From Nostoc carneum NIES-2107 (GTDB lineage: Bacteria; Cyanobacteriota; Cyanobacteriia; Cyanobacteriales; Nostocaceae), in assembly GCA_002368155.1 (NCBI GenBank), contig AP018180.1:7496561-7560560 (forward strand): 64,000 nt of DNA, written 5' to 3'. The notes beneath the pieces were generated by a model. That model saw only the letters and a program-made list of their open reading frames with translations, was not told where the DNA came from and ran no database searches. This document shows, one piece after another, positions 55,035 to 64,000 of the stretch; the stretch's first letter is position 1; every line of letters starts with the position of its first letter. A program made the position numbers and the translations under genes.

Positions 55035-56048
55035 TTAAAAAACCCTTATTTGTGTACGTTCTACTATCTTAAGAGCCAATTTTCTAAAATCCTGATAAAC
55101 ATTTTTTGCTGCTCTAGAATGGGCACCAATAGCACCATCAGCCGGTTTTAAATGAAACATAGGCTTATGAGCTTCTTGAGCCATTCGCATCAGACTTTGG
55201 TAGTTTTTGAGTAAAGCTAAACAATAAGGATCATCCTCTAAAGAAATATTATGTTCTTGTGGTTGATTGAACATAGCTTCTCGATAAAGTTTTGGTATCT
55301 CATAAATCAAATGATTGTATGCATTTACAGGTCGGTCTAATCGTATGGGTAGCTGCCAAATAACATATCCTATTGCTTGCATCAGTCCTGCTGGCAAAGG
55401 TTCTGCATAATTCATATTTTGATTTAATATATTTTTCCAGTTTTCTCGCCAATTACTGAAAGTCTTCGCTAGATTACGTAATCCATATAAAGCAAATTTA
55501 TCTAATAAAAGTGGTATAACAACATAATCAGCAGCAATCAGTGCAGCATGATTAATAGCTCCTAAGTTTGGCCCCAAATCCATTAGGATAATATCAGCTT
55601 GATTGCTGATAGCAGCCTTCTTTAGAATTCGCCAAAAAGCAGATATACTTTGAAGTGCGTTGATATTTCCAATTTGTGATTCATGCCAAATTTGTGATAA
55701 ATAATATTCAAACTCTGCAAGTAATATATCACCTACTAGAAGTGATATGTTATTAGCTGAATTCTCTGAATTATTAATATGTAACAACTCAGGTTCTCGA
55801 ATATCACCAATTCCGTTAATTAGAGGTTGAATACAGCCAAAAATAGTTTTTTTATGGTTGTTATCTAACCAAACTTTTTCTAGTGATTCTTCATCTAAAA
55901 AAGCAGTTGTAAGGCTGGATTGAGGGTCTAAATCAGCAGCAATTACCCGATATCCTAAACTGCTATACATCCAAGCTAAGTGATATACTAGAGAAGTTTT
56001 ACCAACGCCTCCCTTGTTATTAAAGAAAGCAATAATAGTAGTACTCAT
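55035..56048 (-). CDS. ParA/MinD-type ATPase
   Basis: 337 aa. The deviant Walker A is KGGVGKTS (residues 12-19), the switch motif AADLDPQSSLT (~38-48), and Walker B is IILMDLGPNLG (~153-163). It is longer than chromosomal ParA, with an added segment of ~70 residues between the ATPase blocks and a C-terminal HSRAAKNVYQDFRKLALKI helix. No parB or centromere-like repeats are next to it. The ATG overlaps the AlbA_2 gene stop by 4 nt, so the two are translationally coupled; the pair looks like a functional unit. Role in DNA partitioning, phage response or something else is unknown. Confidence 0.75.
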   Translation of the reverse strand: MSTTIIAFFNNKGGVGKTSLVYHLAWMYSSLGYRVIAADLDPQSSLTTAFLDEESLEKVWLDNNHKKTIFGCIQPLINGIGDIREPELLHINNSENSANNISLLVGDILLAEFEYYLSQIWHESQIGNINALQSISAFWRILKKAAISNQADIILMDLGPNLGAINHAALIAADYVVIPLLLDKFALYGLRNLAKTFSNWRENWKNILNQNMNYAEPLPAGLMQAIGYVIWQLPIRLDRPVNAYNHLIYEIPKLYREAMFNQPQEHNISLEDDPYCLALLKNYQSLMRMAQEAHKPMFHLKPADGAIGAHSRAAKNVYQDFRKLALKIVERTQIRVF

Positions 56049-57238
56049 GGTTTTCTCTTGAGTATTGATAACACATAAGTATCTTCAACAACGAACTCTA
56101 AAGCTGGGTTGCCATTTTTCTGAAGTTGTTGACGTGCTAATTGAATTCCTACACCAAATCGTTGAACATAGCCTAAGTTTTTCATGACTTCAGCGAGGTG
56201 AGGATTCCGATAATCTGTAATACCTGGTTGAGCAAAATTTTGCCGATTTACTTGACCAAATGGGCCACCTGGGTTTTGAATTTCAATCCTGTCATTAAAC
56301 CAGGTAATTCGTACTGGTGCATTTGTTCCTTCATAGGTACGATGCATAACTGCATTTCTGGCTATTTGTTGCAAGGCAACTATGGGGTAATCAGGCTGAC
56401 GAATTTCTATTGGTTGAGCAGTTATGTTTGTTGCTACCGAAATATGAGCCTGAAAAGTTTCATCTAACATTCGTAGAACATCTATCAGAGAACCACCTAT
56501 TTCCTTTTGGTCTTTAATAGGATCAGTTAATTCTGTACCATCAATCCGAAGAAATTGAACATAGGCACAAGGAATAAATTGTCTAGGGTCATTACCAACC
56601 ACTAATATACCCAAGATAGTTGGTTTAGAATCTGGTTCAATTGTTGCAAAACGCGACCCCACTAATTGTTGTTCAATAGAACGCTGATTTTCTTGCAGAA
56701 TTTCGACAGCGATAGAAGAAGGTAAATAAACTCGACGAAAAAGCTCTAAATCGAGATCATCTAAACTTGCTGATGCTAAAGTTCGTAAATCGAAAGGTAA
56801 ATCTTTTGAACGTCTTTTTTCAGCTAAACGGCGTTCTTCTTCTGCTGTAGCAGTTGCTCTGCGGGGGCCAACTCTTATCCAAACACGTCCATTGAAGCGT
56901 ACAGGAGGTGCATCTGAGGGTTCTACAATCACTACAGCCAATTCACATCCACCAATGTTCCGCTTTTGCACAATTATTGTTGGAAAAGGCAATATGTTTC
57001 CATCGGAACGCATAGCTGCGAGTGTGACCAACAGCTTATCATCTACGGTTAGATTTGCACAGCTACCATTATCGTTAACTCCAATAAATAGAACTCCTGC
57101 TTTTTGATGGTTAGGTAAATCATTAGCAAATGCACAAATTGCTTCGCAAAGCTTATTTTTATCAGATATTGAAGCCTTGCGTTCTACCCGATCTGATTCC
57201 AGGTCATTTAGGAGAAATTCTAACTCCTGATCGTTCAT
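56045..57238 (-). CDS. AlbA_2 (Schlafen-like) DNA-binding/ATPase protein
   Basis: 397 aa. Residues ~8-130 form the AlbA_2/Schlafen domain (ESDRVERKAS, GVLFIGVNDNG, PPVRFNGRVWIRVG). The second half has an HATPase_c_4-like module with ALQQIARNAVMHRTYEG and DRIEIQNPGGPFG, the arrangement of the COG2865-type predicted regulators. These proteins are thought to bind nucleic acid and ATP. Start ATG 57238 has AGGAG nine bases upstream; GTG 57256 would add six residues. The gene lies 32 bp after uvrA on the same strand and overlaps the ParA-like gene, so uvrA, this and parA-like probably form one transcript. Confidence 0.75.
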   Translation of the reverse strand: MNDQELEFLLNDLESDRVERKASISDKNKLCEAICAFANDLPNHQKAGVLFIGVNDNGSCANLTVDDKLLVTLAAMRSDGNILPFPTIIVQKRNIGGCELAVVIVEPSDAPPVRFNGRVWIRVGPRRATATAEEERRLAEKRRSKDLPFDLRTLASASLDDLDLELFRRVYLPSSIAVEILQENQRSIEQQLVGSRFATIEPDSKPTILGILVVGNDPRQFIPCAYVQFLRIDGTELTDPIKDQKEIGGSLIDVLRMLDETFQAHISVATNITAQPIEIRQPDYPIVALQQIARNAVMHRTYEGTNAPVRITWFNDRIEIQNPGGPFGQVNRQNFAQPGITDYRNPHLAEVMKNLGYVQRFGVGIQLARQQLQKNGNPALEFVVEDTYVLSILKRKP

Positions 57239-57270
57239 TAAGCTTCTCCTGTTCACGACCCATAACGGCT

Positions 57271-60180
57271 CTATCTATTTTCCATAGTAATTGCTTGTGG
57301 CGGATACTGCTGCAATACCTGACGCAAATATTCACCAGTATAAGAACGGGGATTTGCTGCTACTTCTTCCGGTGTTCCTACTGCTATGACTTCTCCACCT
57401 TTATCGCCACCATCTGGGCCTAAATCTATTACCCAGTCAGCGCAACGAATGACATCTAAATTGTGTTCAATTACTAAAATTGAATTACCTTTATCTACCA
57501 AACGTTGCAATACATCTAGCAATTTGTGGACATCATAAAAAGATAAACCTGTTGTAGGTTCATCAATTAAATAAAGTGTCTTACCTGTGGCGCGACGAGA
57601 CAATTCTGTGGCTAATTTTACGCGTTGTGCTTCGCCACCAGATAAGGTGGTTGCTGGTTGACCTAATTGAACATAACCTAAGCCAACATCAACTAAAGTT
57701 TGTAAGCGGGTAACAGCTTTGGGTATGTTTTGAAAAAAGTCTAAACTTTCTTCAACTGTCATGTTGAGAACGTCAGAAATGGTTTTATCTTTGTACTTCA
57801 CCTGCAATGTTTCGCGGTTATATCTTGCACCTTTACAGATTTCACATTGCACGTAAACATCAGGTAAAAAGTTCATTTCTATGACATTTACACCCTGTCC
57901 GCTACAAGCTTCGCAACGTCCACCTTTAACGTTAAAAGAAAATTGTCCGGGTTTATAACCTCTCGCTTTTGCTTCTACTGTTTGGGAAAAGACATCTCGA
58001 ATTACATCAAAAACACCTGTGTAAGTTGCAGGGTTAGAACGTGGGGTTCTGCCAATAGGTGATTGGTCAATAACAATGGCTTTATCAACAGAATTTAATC
58101 CTTTAATTTCCTCTATTTCTTTGGGTAAAGGAACTCTCTTTGTTAAATGGTGTTGTAATGCTGGGTAAAGTAATTCATTAATTAAAGTTGATTTTCCTGA
58201 ACCAGAAACACCAGTGACAGCGACGAGTTTACCTAAAGGAATTTCGACATCAATATTTCGCAGATTATTACGATGGGCGTTTTTAATTGTCAAACTACGC
58301 CCATTTCCTTCACGGCGTTCTGCTGGTGTATGAATTACTCGCCTTCCTGATAAATAAGCGCCTGTTAAAGAATCTTCTGCTGTTAGTAATTCTTGCAAAT
58401 CACCTTGGGCGACAATATGACCGCCATGAATTCCTGCACCAGGGCCAATATCTACAATGTGGTTCGCTGCACGAATAGTTTCTTCATCATGCTCTACCAC
58501 AATTAAGGTATTACCTAAATCGCGTAATTTGGTTAAAGTTTTGAGTAATCTGCCGTTATCTCTTTGATGCAAACCTATACTTGGTTCGTCTAAAACGTAG
58601 AGAACTCCTGTTAAGCCCGAACCAATTTGTGTGGCGAGACGAATACGTTGAGCTTCGCCACCTGATAGAGTCATAGCGGGACGGTCGAGGGTGAGGTAAT
58701 CTAATCCGACATCCAGTAAAAATTGCAATCTAGCTTTAATTTCTCTCAAGACTAAATCAGCAATTTGAAATTGGCGATCGCTTAATTTTAATTGTTCAAC
58801 TCTCTGGCGACAATCGCGGATAGAAACACCAGTTAAATCTAATATTTGATACTGCCCTAAACGCACTGATAAAGCTTCTGGTTTTAACCGCTTACCATGA
58901 CAAACTTCGCAGGGTTGATCGATTAAATAATCTTCTAATTTCTGCTTAATTAACTCAGAACCACCTTCATATTGTCTTTGCAGGATGGGAATCACACCTT
59001 TGAAGCTCTGTTTCCGCTCGGCTGCGGTATTTGCTTCTTCTCCATGTAAGATAATTTGTTGCTGTTCTGGAGTTAATTTGCTCCACTGAACTTGTAATTC
59101 AAATCCGTGGGCTTGCCCTAAAGCATAGAGCAGTTCTAAATAGTAAGAATTATCTTTTTCTGACCAAGGTGCAATTGCTGCATAAACTGGTGCATCGCTA
59201 TCAGGAATAATTAAATCTGGCGAAAATCTTTTTAAACTACCAATCCCATGACAGTTAGGACAAGCACCATAAGGTGAGTTAAACGAGAACAAGCGCGGTG
59301 ATAATTCTTCCATCACAGCCCCATGTTCTGGACAGGCAAAATTCTCGGAAAATACTAATTCTTCTTCTGTTTGTCCTTCGTCATTTGTTATTTGTCCTTT
59401 GTCATGAGTGAGGAGAATATTGGCTATTCCACCTGATAGTTTCAGACAAGTAGATAATGAATCAACTAAACGTTCTTGGATGCCATCTTTTTTAATTAAA
59501 CGGTCGATGACTACTTCAATAGTGTGAGTGAAATTCTTGTCTAATTCAATGGAATCGGATAATTCTCTGACTTCACCATCAACGCGCACCCGGACAAAAC
59601 CTTGCGAAGCCAAACTCGATAACAGTTTGCGGTGAGTACCTTTTTTACCTCTAACTACAGGGGCGAGAATTTGAAAGCGAGTGCGATCGCTTAAATCCAT
59701 AATCCGATCTACCATTTCATCAATGGTTTGCGGTGAAATACAGCGATCGCATATCGGACAATGGGGTTCACCCGCCCGCCCAAACAACAGCCGCAAATAA
59801 TCGTAAATTTCGGTTACCGTCCCCACTGTGGAACGGGGGTTATGAGAGGTAGACTTTTGGTCAATCGAAATTGCCGGACTTAAACCTTCAATCGCCTCCA
59901 CATCCGGCTTATCCAATTGTCCCAGGAATTGCCGAGCATAGGCACTAAGAGATTCCACATAGCGGCGTTGTCCTTCCGCGAAGATGGTATCAAAAGCCAA
60001 AGAAGACTTACCCGAACCCGAAACGCCAGTAAAGACAATCAGGCGATCGCGCGGTAATTCCAAATCAATATTTTTCAGATTATGCTGCCTAGCACCCCGA
60101 ATACGAATCGTATTCTGGTTGTTGTGGCTGGAGTGCGGAAGATGTCCATTCAAGGATGCGGCTAGCTTTTGATCTGACAT
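57271..60180 (-). CDS. uvrA: Excinuclease ABC subunit A
   Basis: 969 aa, slightly longer than the ~940 aa typical of UvrA. Two ABC-type ATPase modules: Walker [17 protein letters not shown] and [16 protein letters not shown], signatures [16 protein letters not shown] and [16 protein letters not shown], and Walker [15 protein letters not shown] and [14 protein letters not shown]. Zinc-binding cysteine clusters (CPICDRC, CPEHG...[12 protein letters not shown]...CEIC) are present. UvrA finds DNA damage and loads UvrB in nucleotide excision repair. Residues 259-270 ([12 protein letters not shown]) are encoded by STRR heptads, an in-frame insert just before a zinc cluster. ATG 60180. Confidence 0.95.
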   Translation of the reverse strand: MSDQKLAASLNGHLPHSSHNNQNTIRIRGARQHNLKNIDLELPRDRLIVFTGVSGSGKSSLAFDTIFAEGQRRYVESLSAYARQFLGQLDKPDVEAIEGLSPAISIDQKSTSHNPRSTVGTVTEIYDYLRLLFGRAGEPHCPICDRCISPQTIDEMVDRIMDLSDRTRFQILAPVVRGKKGTHRKLLSSLASQGFVRVRVDGEVRELSDSIELDKNFTHTIEVVIDRLIKKDGIQERLVDSLSTCLKLSGGIANILLTHDKGQITNDEGQTEEELVFSENFACPEHGAVMEELSPRLFSFNSPYGACPNCHGIGSLKRFSPDLIIPDSDAPVYAAIAPWSEKDNSYYLELLYALGQAHGFELQVQWSKLTPEQQQIILHGEEANTAAERKQSFKGVIPILQRQYEGGSELIKQKLEDYLIDQPCEVCHGKRLKPEALSVRLGQYQILDLTGVSIRDCRQRVEQLKLSDRQFQIADLVLREIKARLQFLLDVGLDYLTLDRPAMTLSGGEAQRIRLATQIGSGLTGVLYVLDEPSIGLHQRDNGRLLKTLTKLRDLGNTLIVVEHDEETIRAANHIVDIGPGAGIHGGHIVAQGDLQELLTAEDSLTGAYLSGRRVIHTPAERREGNGRSLTIKNAHRNNLRNIDVEIPLGKLVAVTGVSGSGKSTLINELLYPALQHHLTKRVPLPKEIEEIKGLNSVDKAIVIDQSPIGRTPRSNPATYTGVFDVIRDVFSQTVEAKARGYKPGQFSFNVKGGRCEACSGQGVNVIEMNFLPDVYVQCEICKGARYNRETLQVKYKDKTISDVLNMTVEESLDFFQNIPKAVTRLQTLVDVGLGYVQLGQPATTLSGGEAQRVKLATELSRRATGKTLYLIDEPTTGLSFYDVHKLLDVLQRLVDKGNSILVIEHNLDVIRCADWVIDLGPDGGDKGGEVIAVGTPEEVAANPRSYTGEYLRQVLQQYPPQAITMENR
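59370..59406 (-). repeat. uvrA: STRR heptads within the uvrA coding sequence
   Basis: Read on the minus strand the units are GACAAAG, GACAAAT, AACAAAT, GACGAAG, GACAAAC. The same GACAAAT family fills intergenic gaps at 16400 and 51945. Three heptads make 21 nt, so an inserted run can keep frame; it gives the 7-residue periodic text [12 protein letters not shown]. Confidence 0.75.
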
Positions 60181-60334
60181 ATCGGCAAGCTGATGGTGAA
60201 GGAGGCGTGAAACAGTCCTTAATAATACTATCTTTACTACGCTTCTAGTAGAACGTGCGTACTGTTATATTTTGGTAGTAATTTTACGCCTGCTTGGGGA
60301 GATGAGGAGGATGAGGGGGGACAAGGAGAAATTA

Positions 60335-60446
60335 CTATTACCCATTACCCATTACTCATTACTCATTACTCATTACTCATTACTCATTACTCATTACTCA
60401 TTACTCATTACCTATGCCCCATGCCCAATGCCCCATCCCCCATGCC
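60335..60446. repeat. STRR heptad block (CATTACT/CCATGCC)
   Basis: About ten copies of ATTACTC/ATTACCC (60335-60413), then CCCCATG/CCCAATG units up to the stop codon of the hybrid kinase. It separates uvrA and the kinase gene. Confidence 0.85.
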
Positions 60447-60448
60447 CA

Positions 60449-63400
60449 TTATTTAACTTCTTGCTCAATCACCATTGCTAATTCATCTGGATCGACAGGC
60501 TTAGTAATGTGGTTTTGGAAGCCTGCGGCGAGAATTTTGTGATTGTTTGTTTCACCCGCAAATGCGGTAAGAGCGATCGCGGGTAGCCTGCCACCTTTTA
60601 CTGCTTCCATTTCTCTTACTTGACGGATCAGTGTATAGCCGTCGATTTCTGGCATGGCGATATCGCTGATTAATAAATCTGGTTGAATTTGGGCGATCGC
60701 TTTTATGGCTTCACGGGCTGAAGAAACGGCTGTAACTTCAATGCCATATTGCTCTAAGATAAAGGCGATCAAATCCAGGCTATCAACATCATCATCTACA
60801 GCGACTACTCGCAAACCCTGAAGATTCGGGGAATTACTTTGCAACTTGTGATTTTCACTGTTTTGTGAGGTAGGAGTGATTAAGGGTAGTGTAACGGTAA
60901 AGGTTGCCCCTAAACCTTCACCTGGACTGGCAACTTGGATATTACCATCGTGAAGTTCCACTATGTGGCGGACAATTGCTAATCCTAAGCCTAAACCGCC
61001 AAATTTCCGGGTTGTTGCTGCATCTGCTTGCCGAAAACGCTCAAATACATAGGGCAGAAAGTCGGCACTAATTCCTTTACCTGTGTCGGTAACCTGAATT
61101 TGGGCATTAGTTCCCATCTGCTGGAGTTGGATGTAGATGCGACCTCCCTCTGGTGTAAACTTCACAGCATTGGTCAGTATATTTACTACTACTTGCTGCA
61201 AGCGGTTAGGATCACCTTCTAATGTACCAACCGTGGGGTCAAGCTGGGTCTGAATTTGAATCGATTTCGCTTCACCTGTTAAACGCACGGTTTCTACAGA
61301 TGCTTCCACAATGGCTACCAAGTCAACTTCACAGATATTTAAGCTGAGTTTGCCACGGAGAATCCGCGAAACATCTAATAAATCATCAATTAATCTTGTT
61401 TGTAATTTGGCGTTGCGCTGGATGATTTCTAGGGCTTGAGTTGTCTTTTGGGCATTCAACTGGCGGTTGAGTAGCAATGTTGACCAACCTAAAATCGGGT
61501 TGAGTGGTGAACGTAATTCATGGGAGACAATTGCGAGAAAATCATCTTTCATCCGGCTGGCTTTTTCTAGCTCTAGGCGCGCAGCACGTTCCCTTGCTAA
61601 AGCTTGGGCGCGTTCCTCAATTGCCAACTTTTGGTCGTGAATATCAGTACAAGAACCAAACCAGTTAATAATTTCACCTTCTTGATTGCGTAATGGAAAT
61701 GCTCGCCCTAAATGCCAGCGATATTCGCCATCAGCACGCAAAAAACGGTACTCAATTTCATAAGTTTTGCCAGTACGCAAAGAATTTTGCCAAACTTCAC
61801 TCGTGCGTTGCACATCATCTGGATGCAAAATTGTTTGCCATCCTTCGCCATTTGTTTGTTCTAAAGTTTTTCCTGTGTAGTTATACCAGCGTTGATTGAA
61901 ATATTCGTGATAGCCATCTGGTTTGGTAATCCAAAACATTTGCGGCATTGTATCCGCTAATGTGCTAAACATTAATTCCCTTTGGCGAAGTGCTGCTTCT
62001 GCTTGCTTGCGATCGCTAATTTCAAACAGCATTCCCAACATCCGAATCGGTTGGCCATGTTGATTGTACTGGAAGCGTCCAAAAGCTGATACCCAATGTA
62101 AGCTACCATCTGCCCAAACTACTCGGTATTCGTCTTCATAGTTTTGGCGTTTTGTCATCGCTGTTTTAATTGTTACCTCAAAGCGATGTAAATCCTCTGG
62201 ATGAATGCGGTTCAGCCAATCCTGATAAGTTCGGTGTGGGTTTCCAGGCTCATACCCAAAAATTATTTCATGGTAAGGAGTCCACATCACGCGATCGCTC
62301 AACAGATCCCAATCCCAAGATCCCATCCTAGCGGCATCCAGCGCTAAAGCTAGACGTTCTTGATTTTCTCGTAATGCATCTTCTACCTGTTTCCGTTCTG
62401 TGACATCCAAAAATGCGCCAATTACACCACGGATAGCACCAGCTTCATCCCACAATGGCACAGCTTTGCCATAGATTGAGCGCACATCTTCGTCACTAAA
62501 AACAAATTCACATTCTGCCTCAACCAGTTTCCCAATACGACCTGCTAATTGCATTGGTAATTCGTTTGGTGGAATGTCTTGACCATTTTTTTGGATTTTG
62601 AATTGAAAGGGAAACTCGCCATCAGCAGGAGTAGCAGTTAATACTGAGCCTGGCGGTAGCCGCATCAATTCATAAGCAGCTCGGTTAACACTCATGTTAT
62701 GACATTGCGGATCATGGGCAATCCAAACAGCAGCAGGAACCGTTTCCATGAAAGTTTCTAGTTCTTGCGCCCGTGCTTTTGCGATCGCTTCACTTTTTTG
62801 CAGGGCGAATTCTGCGCGTTTGCGCTCGCTAATATCAACATTAATACCCACCATGCGTAAAGGTTTACCCGCATCATCGTAAAATACTTTCGCTCGGGCG
62901 TGCATCCAATGAATACTGCCATCTTTCCAAACCACACGCCAATCAGTGAAAAATTCCCCTGTTTTCAGCGAATTCATCAAATCTGCTTCGGCTTTAGCTA
63001 AATCATCGGGATGAACCCATCTCGCCCACTCTTCATAACTACCGCCAAACTCACCAGGGTTTAAACCGTATAGTGCTTCTAACTCTTTTGACCAAATATT
63101 GACATTAGTTTGAATATTCCACTCAAAGCTACCACTTTTCGCTGCAGCTTGAGCTAAATCAAGCCTTTCTTGCTTTTGTTGCAGTGCTGCTTGACTTTCT
63201 TGCAGGGCGACTTCGGTTTGTTTGCGTTTAGTAATATCAGTGAGCATGGCGATCGCACTCGAAAATTCACCCTGCTGGTTCAAAATGGGACTAGTGGAGA
63301 CAATTGCCCAAAGTTCTGATGTGTCTTTACAGCGTAAACACAAGTCAAATTGCTGGTTAATATCTTGCAGATTGTACCTTTGTTGCGTTAACCAGCGGTC

Positions 63401-63940
63401 TAATTCAATTTCAACTTGATGTTCTACAAACTTGAAAATTGGTTGACCAATCATCTCTTCTATGGCGTAGCCTAGCATTTGGGCTAAACGCTGGTTGACA
63501 TATTCTGTTTTGCCTTGATTGTCAAATATCCAGATACCTTCATTAGCTGTCTCTAGCAAGCGACGGTAGCTGATTTGCAGTGTTGCTAACTTGGCTTCCG
63601 ATGCTTGTTTAGCAACCCGCAATTCTGCATTTAACGAACTAATCAATAGCGATACTGAACTAAATATAACTAGCTCTAAAGCATCAGAAGCATTATTAAG
63701 TGTAAAAACGTATATAGGTTGTGTAAAAAAATAATTATTAGCTAAGATGGCCAAGACTGTAGCCACTAAACCAGCAGAGAATCCACCAGACCAACTACTA
63801 AAGACTACAGCTGCAAAAAAAAGTGACGCAACTTTTATTTGTAGCAGTTTTTCCAGCATTAAACCTAATAGCAACGCCATTAGCACTGACAAAATAGCAA
63901 CACCGTAGCGTTGCATTTGTAAACGCTGGACTTTTAACAT
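60449..63940 (-). CDS. Membrane hybrid histidine kinase: DUF4118-like TM-PAS(x5)-HisKA-HATPase-REC
   Basis: 1163 aa. The N-terminus has about four transmembrane helices (~13-110) of the KdpD/DUF4118 type (AVVFSSWSGGFSAGLVATVL, ANNYFFTQPIYVF). Five PAS-like units (~125-770) follow, each with a DGSxHWM/xGIxxDISERK-like end; then HisKA (His807 in VSHELRSPLNP), HATPase_c (NAVKFTP, DTGKGI, GLGLGLAIVRH) and a C-terminal receiver (LLISDIAMPEIDGY with HITKP). The HisKA-HATPase-REC half is closely similar to that of 6342-10889, so they are paralogues. Signal unknown. ATG 63940 near the right edge of the window. Confidence 0.85.
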   Translation of the reverse strand: MLKVQRLQMQRYGVAILSVLMALLLGLMLEKLLQIKVASLFFAAVVFSSWSGGFSAGLVATVLAILANNYFFTQPIYVFTLNNASDALELVIFSSVSLLISSLNAELRVAKQASEAKLATLQISYRRLLETANEGIWIFDNQGKTEYVNQRLAQMLGYAIEEMIGQPIFKFVEHQVEIELDRWLTQQRYNLQDINQQFDLCLRCKDTSELWAIVSTSPILNQQGEFSSAIAMLTDITKRKQTEVALQESQAALQQKQERLDLAQAAAKSGSFEWNIQTNVNIWSKELEALYGLNPGEFGGSYEEWARWVHPDDLAKAEADLMNSLKTGEFFTDWRVVWKDGSIHWMHARAKVFYDDAGKPLRMVGINVDISERKRAEFALQKSEAIAKARAQELETFMETVPAAVWIAHDPQCHNMSVNRAAYELMRLPPGSVLTATPADGEFPFQFKIQKNGQDIPPNELPMQLAGRIGKLVEAECEFVFSDEDVRSIYGKAVPLWDEAGAIRGVIGAFLDVTERKQVEDALRENQERLALALDAARMGSWDWDLLSDRVMWTPYHEIIFGYEPGNPHRTYQDWLNRIHPEDLHRFEVTIKTAMTKRQNYEDEYRVVWADGSLHWVSAFGRFQYNQHGQPIRMLGMLFEISDRKQAEAALRQRELMFSTLADTMPQMFWITKPDGYHEYFNQRWYNYTGKTLEQTNGEGWQTILHPDDVQRTSEVWQNSLRTGKTYEIEYRFLRADGEYRWHLGRAFPLRNQEGEIINWFGSCTDIHDQKLAIEERAQALARERAARLELEKASRMKDDFLAIVSHELRSPLNPILGWSTLLLNRQLNAQKTTQALEIIQRNAKLQTRLIDDLLDVSRILRGKLSLNICEVDLVAIVEASVETVRLTGEAKSIQIQTQLDPTVGTLEGDPNRLQQVVVNILTNAVKFTPEGGRIYIQLQQMGTNAQIQVTDTGKGISADFLPYVFERFRQADAATTRKFGGLGLGLAIVRHIVELHDGNIQVASPGEGLGATFTVTLPLITPTSQNSENHKLQSNSPNLQGLRVVAVDDDVDSLDLIAFILEQYGIEVTAVSSAREAIKAIAQIQPDLLISDIAMPEIDGYTLIRQVREMEAVKGGRLPAIALTAFAGETNNHKILAAGFQNHITKPVDPDELAMVIEQEVK

Positions 63941-64000
63941 ACTGCTTTTTGATGAGGTAGACTCTTATTTTACCTTGGGCAACTGGCTGGAGTAATATAG

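Noticed and set aside
60335-60446. Possible CRISPR array because of many short repeats
   Set aside because: Units are 7 bp in direct tandem without spacers; this is an STRR block.

Overview
The window looks like chromosomal DNA from a filamentous, probably heterocyst-forming cyanobacterium (order Nostocales; Nostoc, Calothrix or Tolypothrix type). Four things support this. RNA polymerase beta-prime is split into rpoC1 and rpoC2. The cyanobacterial HIP1 octamer GCGATCGC recurs throughout. Nearly every second intergenic gap carries 7-bp short tandem repeats (STRRs). Several genes belong to cyanobacteria-rich families (CAAD domain, DUF2358, CrtD, GIY-YIG, DOMON-like). I assigned families by reading the translations; no searches were run. 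I saw no rRNA, tRNA or CRISPR array.

Layout. 1-1.5 kb: end of an Mrp-type Na+/H+ antiporter operon. 1.5-6.2 kb: a DOMON-like/sugar-kinase-like overlapping pair, a zinc-ribbon protein with an L7/L12-like tail overlapping or abutting an M50 peptidase gene, and a UbiH-like monooxygenase. 6.3-10.9 kb: a 1515-aa hybrid histidine kinase. 11.7-12.8 kb: a complete IS630-type insertion sequence. 13-19 kb: lytic transglycosylase, tatC, a CsaA-like protein, fructosamine kinase and an M16 peptidase. 19.8-23.7 kb: the most accessory-looking stretch, with a NACHT/pentapeptide-repeat STAND-like protein, a 21-bp minisatellite and a palindromic element. 23.9-34.9 kb: crtD, a coiled repeat membrane protein, hslO, a HlyD-like adaptor, a universal stress protein, hisD, rpsT and a TatD nuclease. 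35.7-45.1 kb: the rpoB-rpoC1-rpoC2 operon, closed by a perfect-palindrome terminator. 45-53.6 kb: small cyanobacterial proteins (GIY-YIG, SLH, CAAD, secreted pentapeptide protein, hydrolase, DUF1206, GHL10-like, DUF2358) and a MITE-like element. 53.6-64 kb: all on the minus strand, an ethylene-receptor-like histidine kinase, a ParA-like ATPase, an AlbA_2/Schlafen-like protein, uvrA and a second PAS-rich hybrid kinase.

Working together. The housekeeping genes cover transcription, excision repair, Tat export, histidine and carotenoid synthesis, and protein quality control. Three large sensor kinases suggest heavy environmental sensing. The best candidates for poorly described biology are the uvrA-AlbA_2-ParA run, where the last two genes overlap by 4 nt, and the NACHT protein, whose C-terminal sensor-like array is built from almost identical 30-bp repeats. 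Heptad STRRs have also moved into coding DNA: they provide the start codon of the CsaA-like gene and a short in-frame insert within uvrA.
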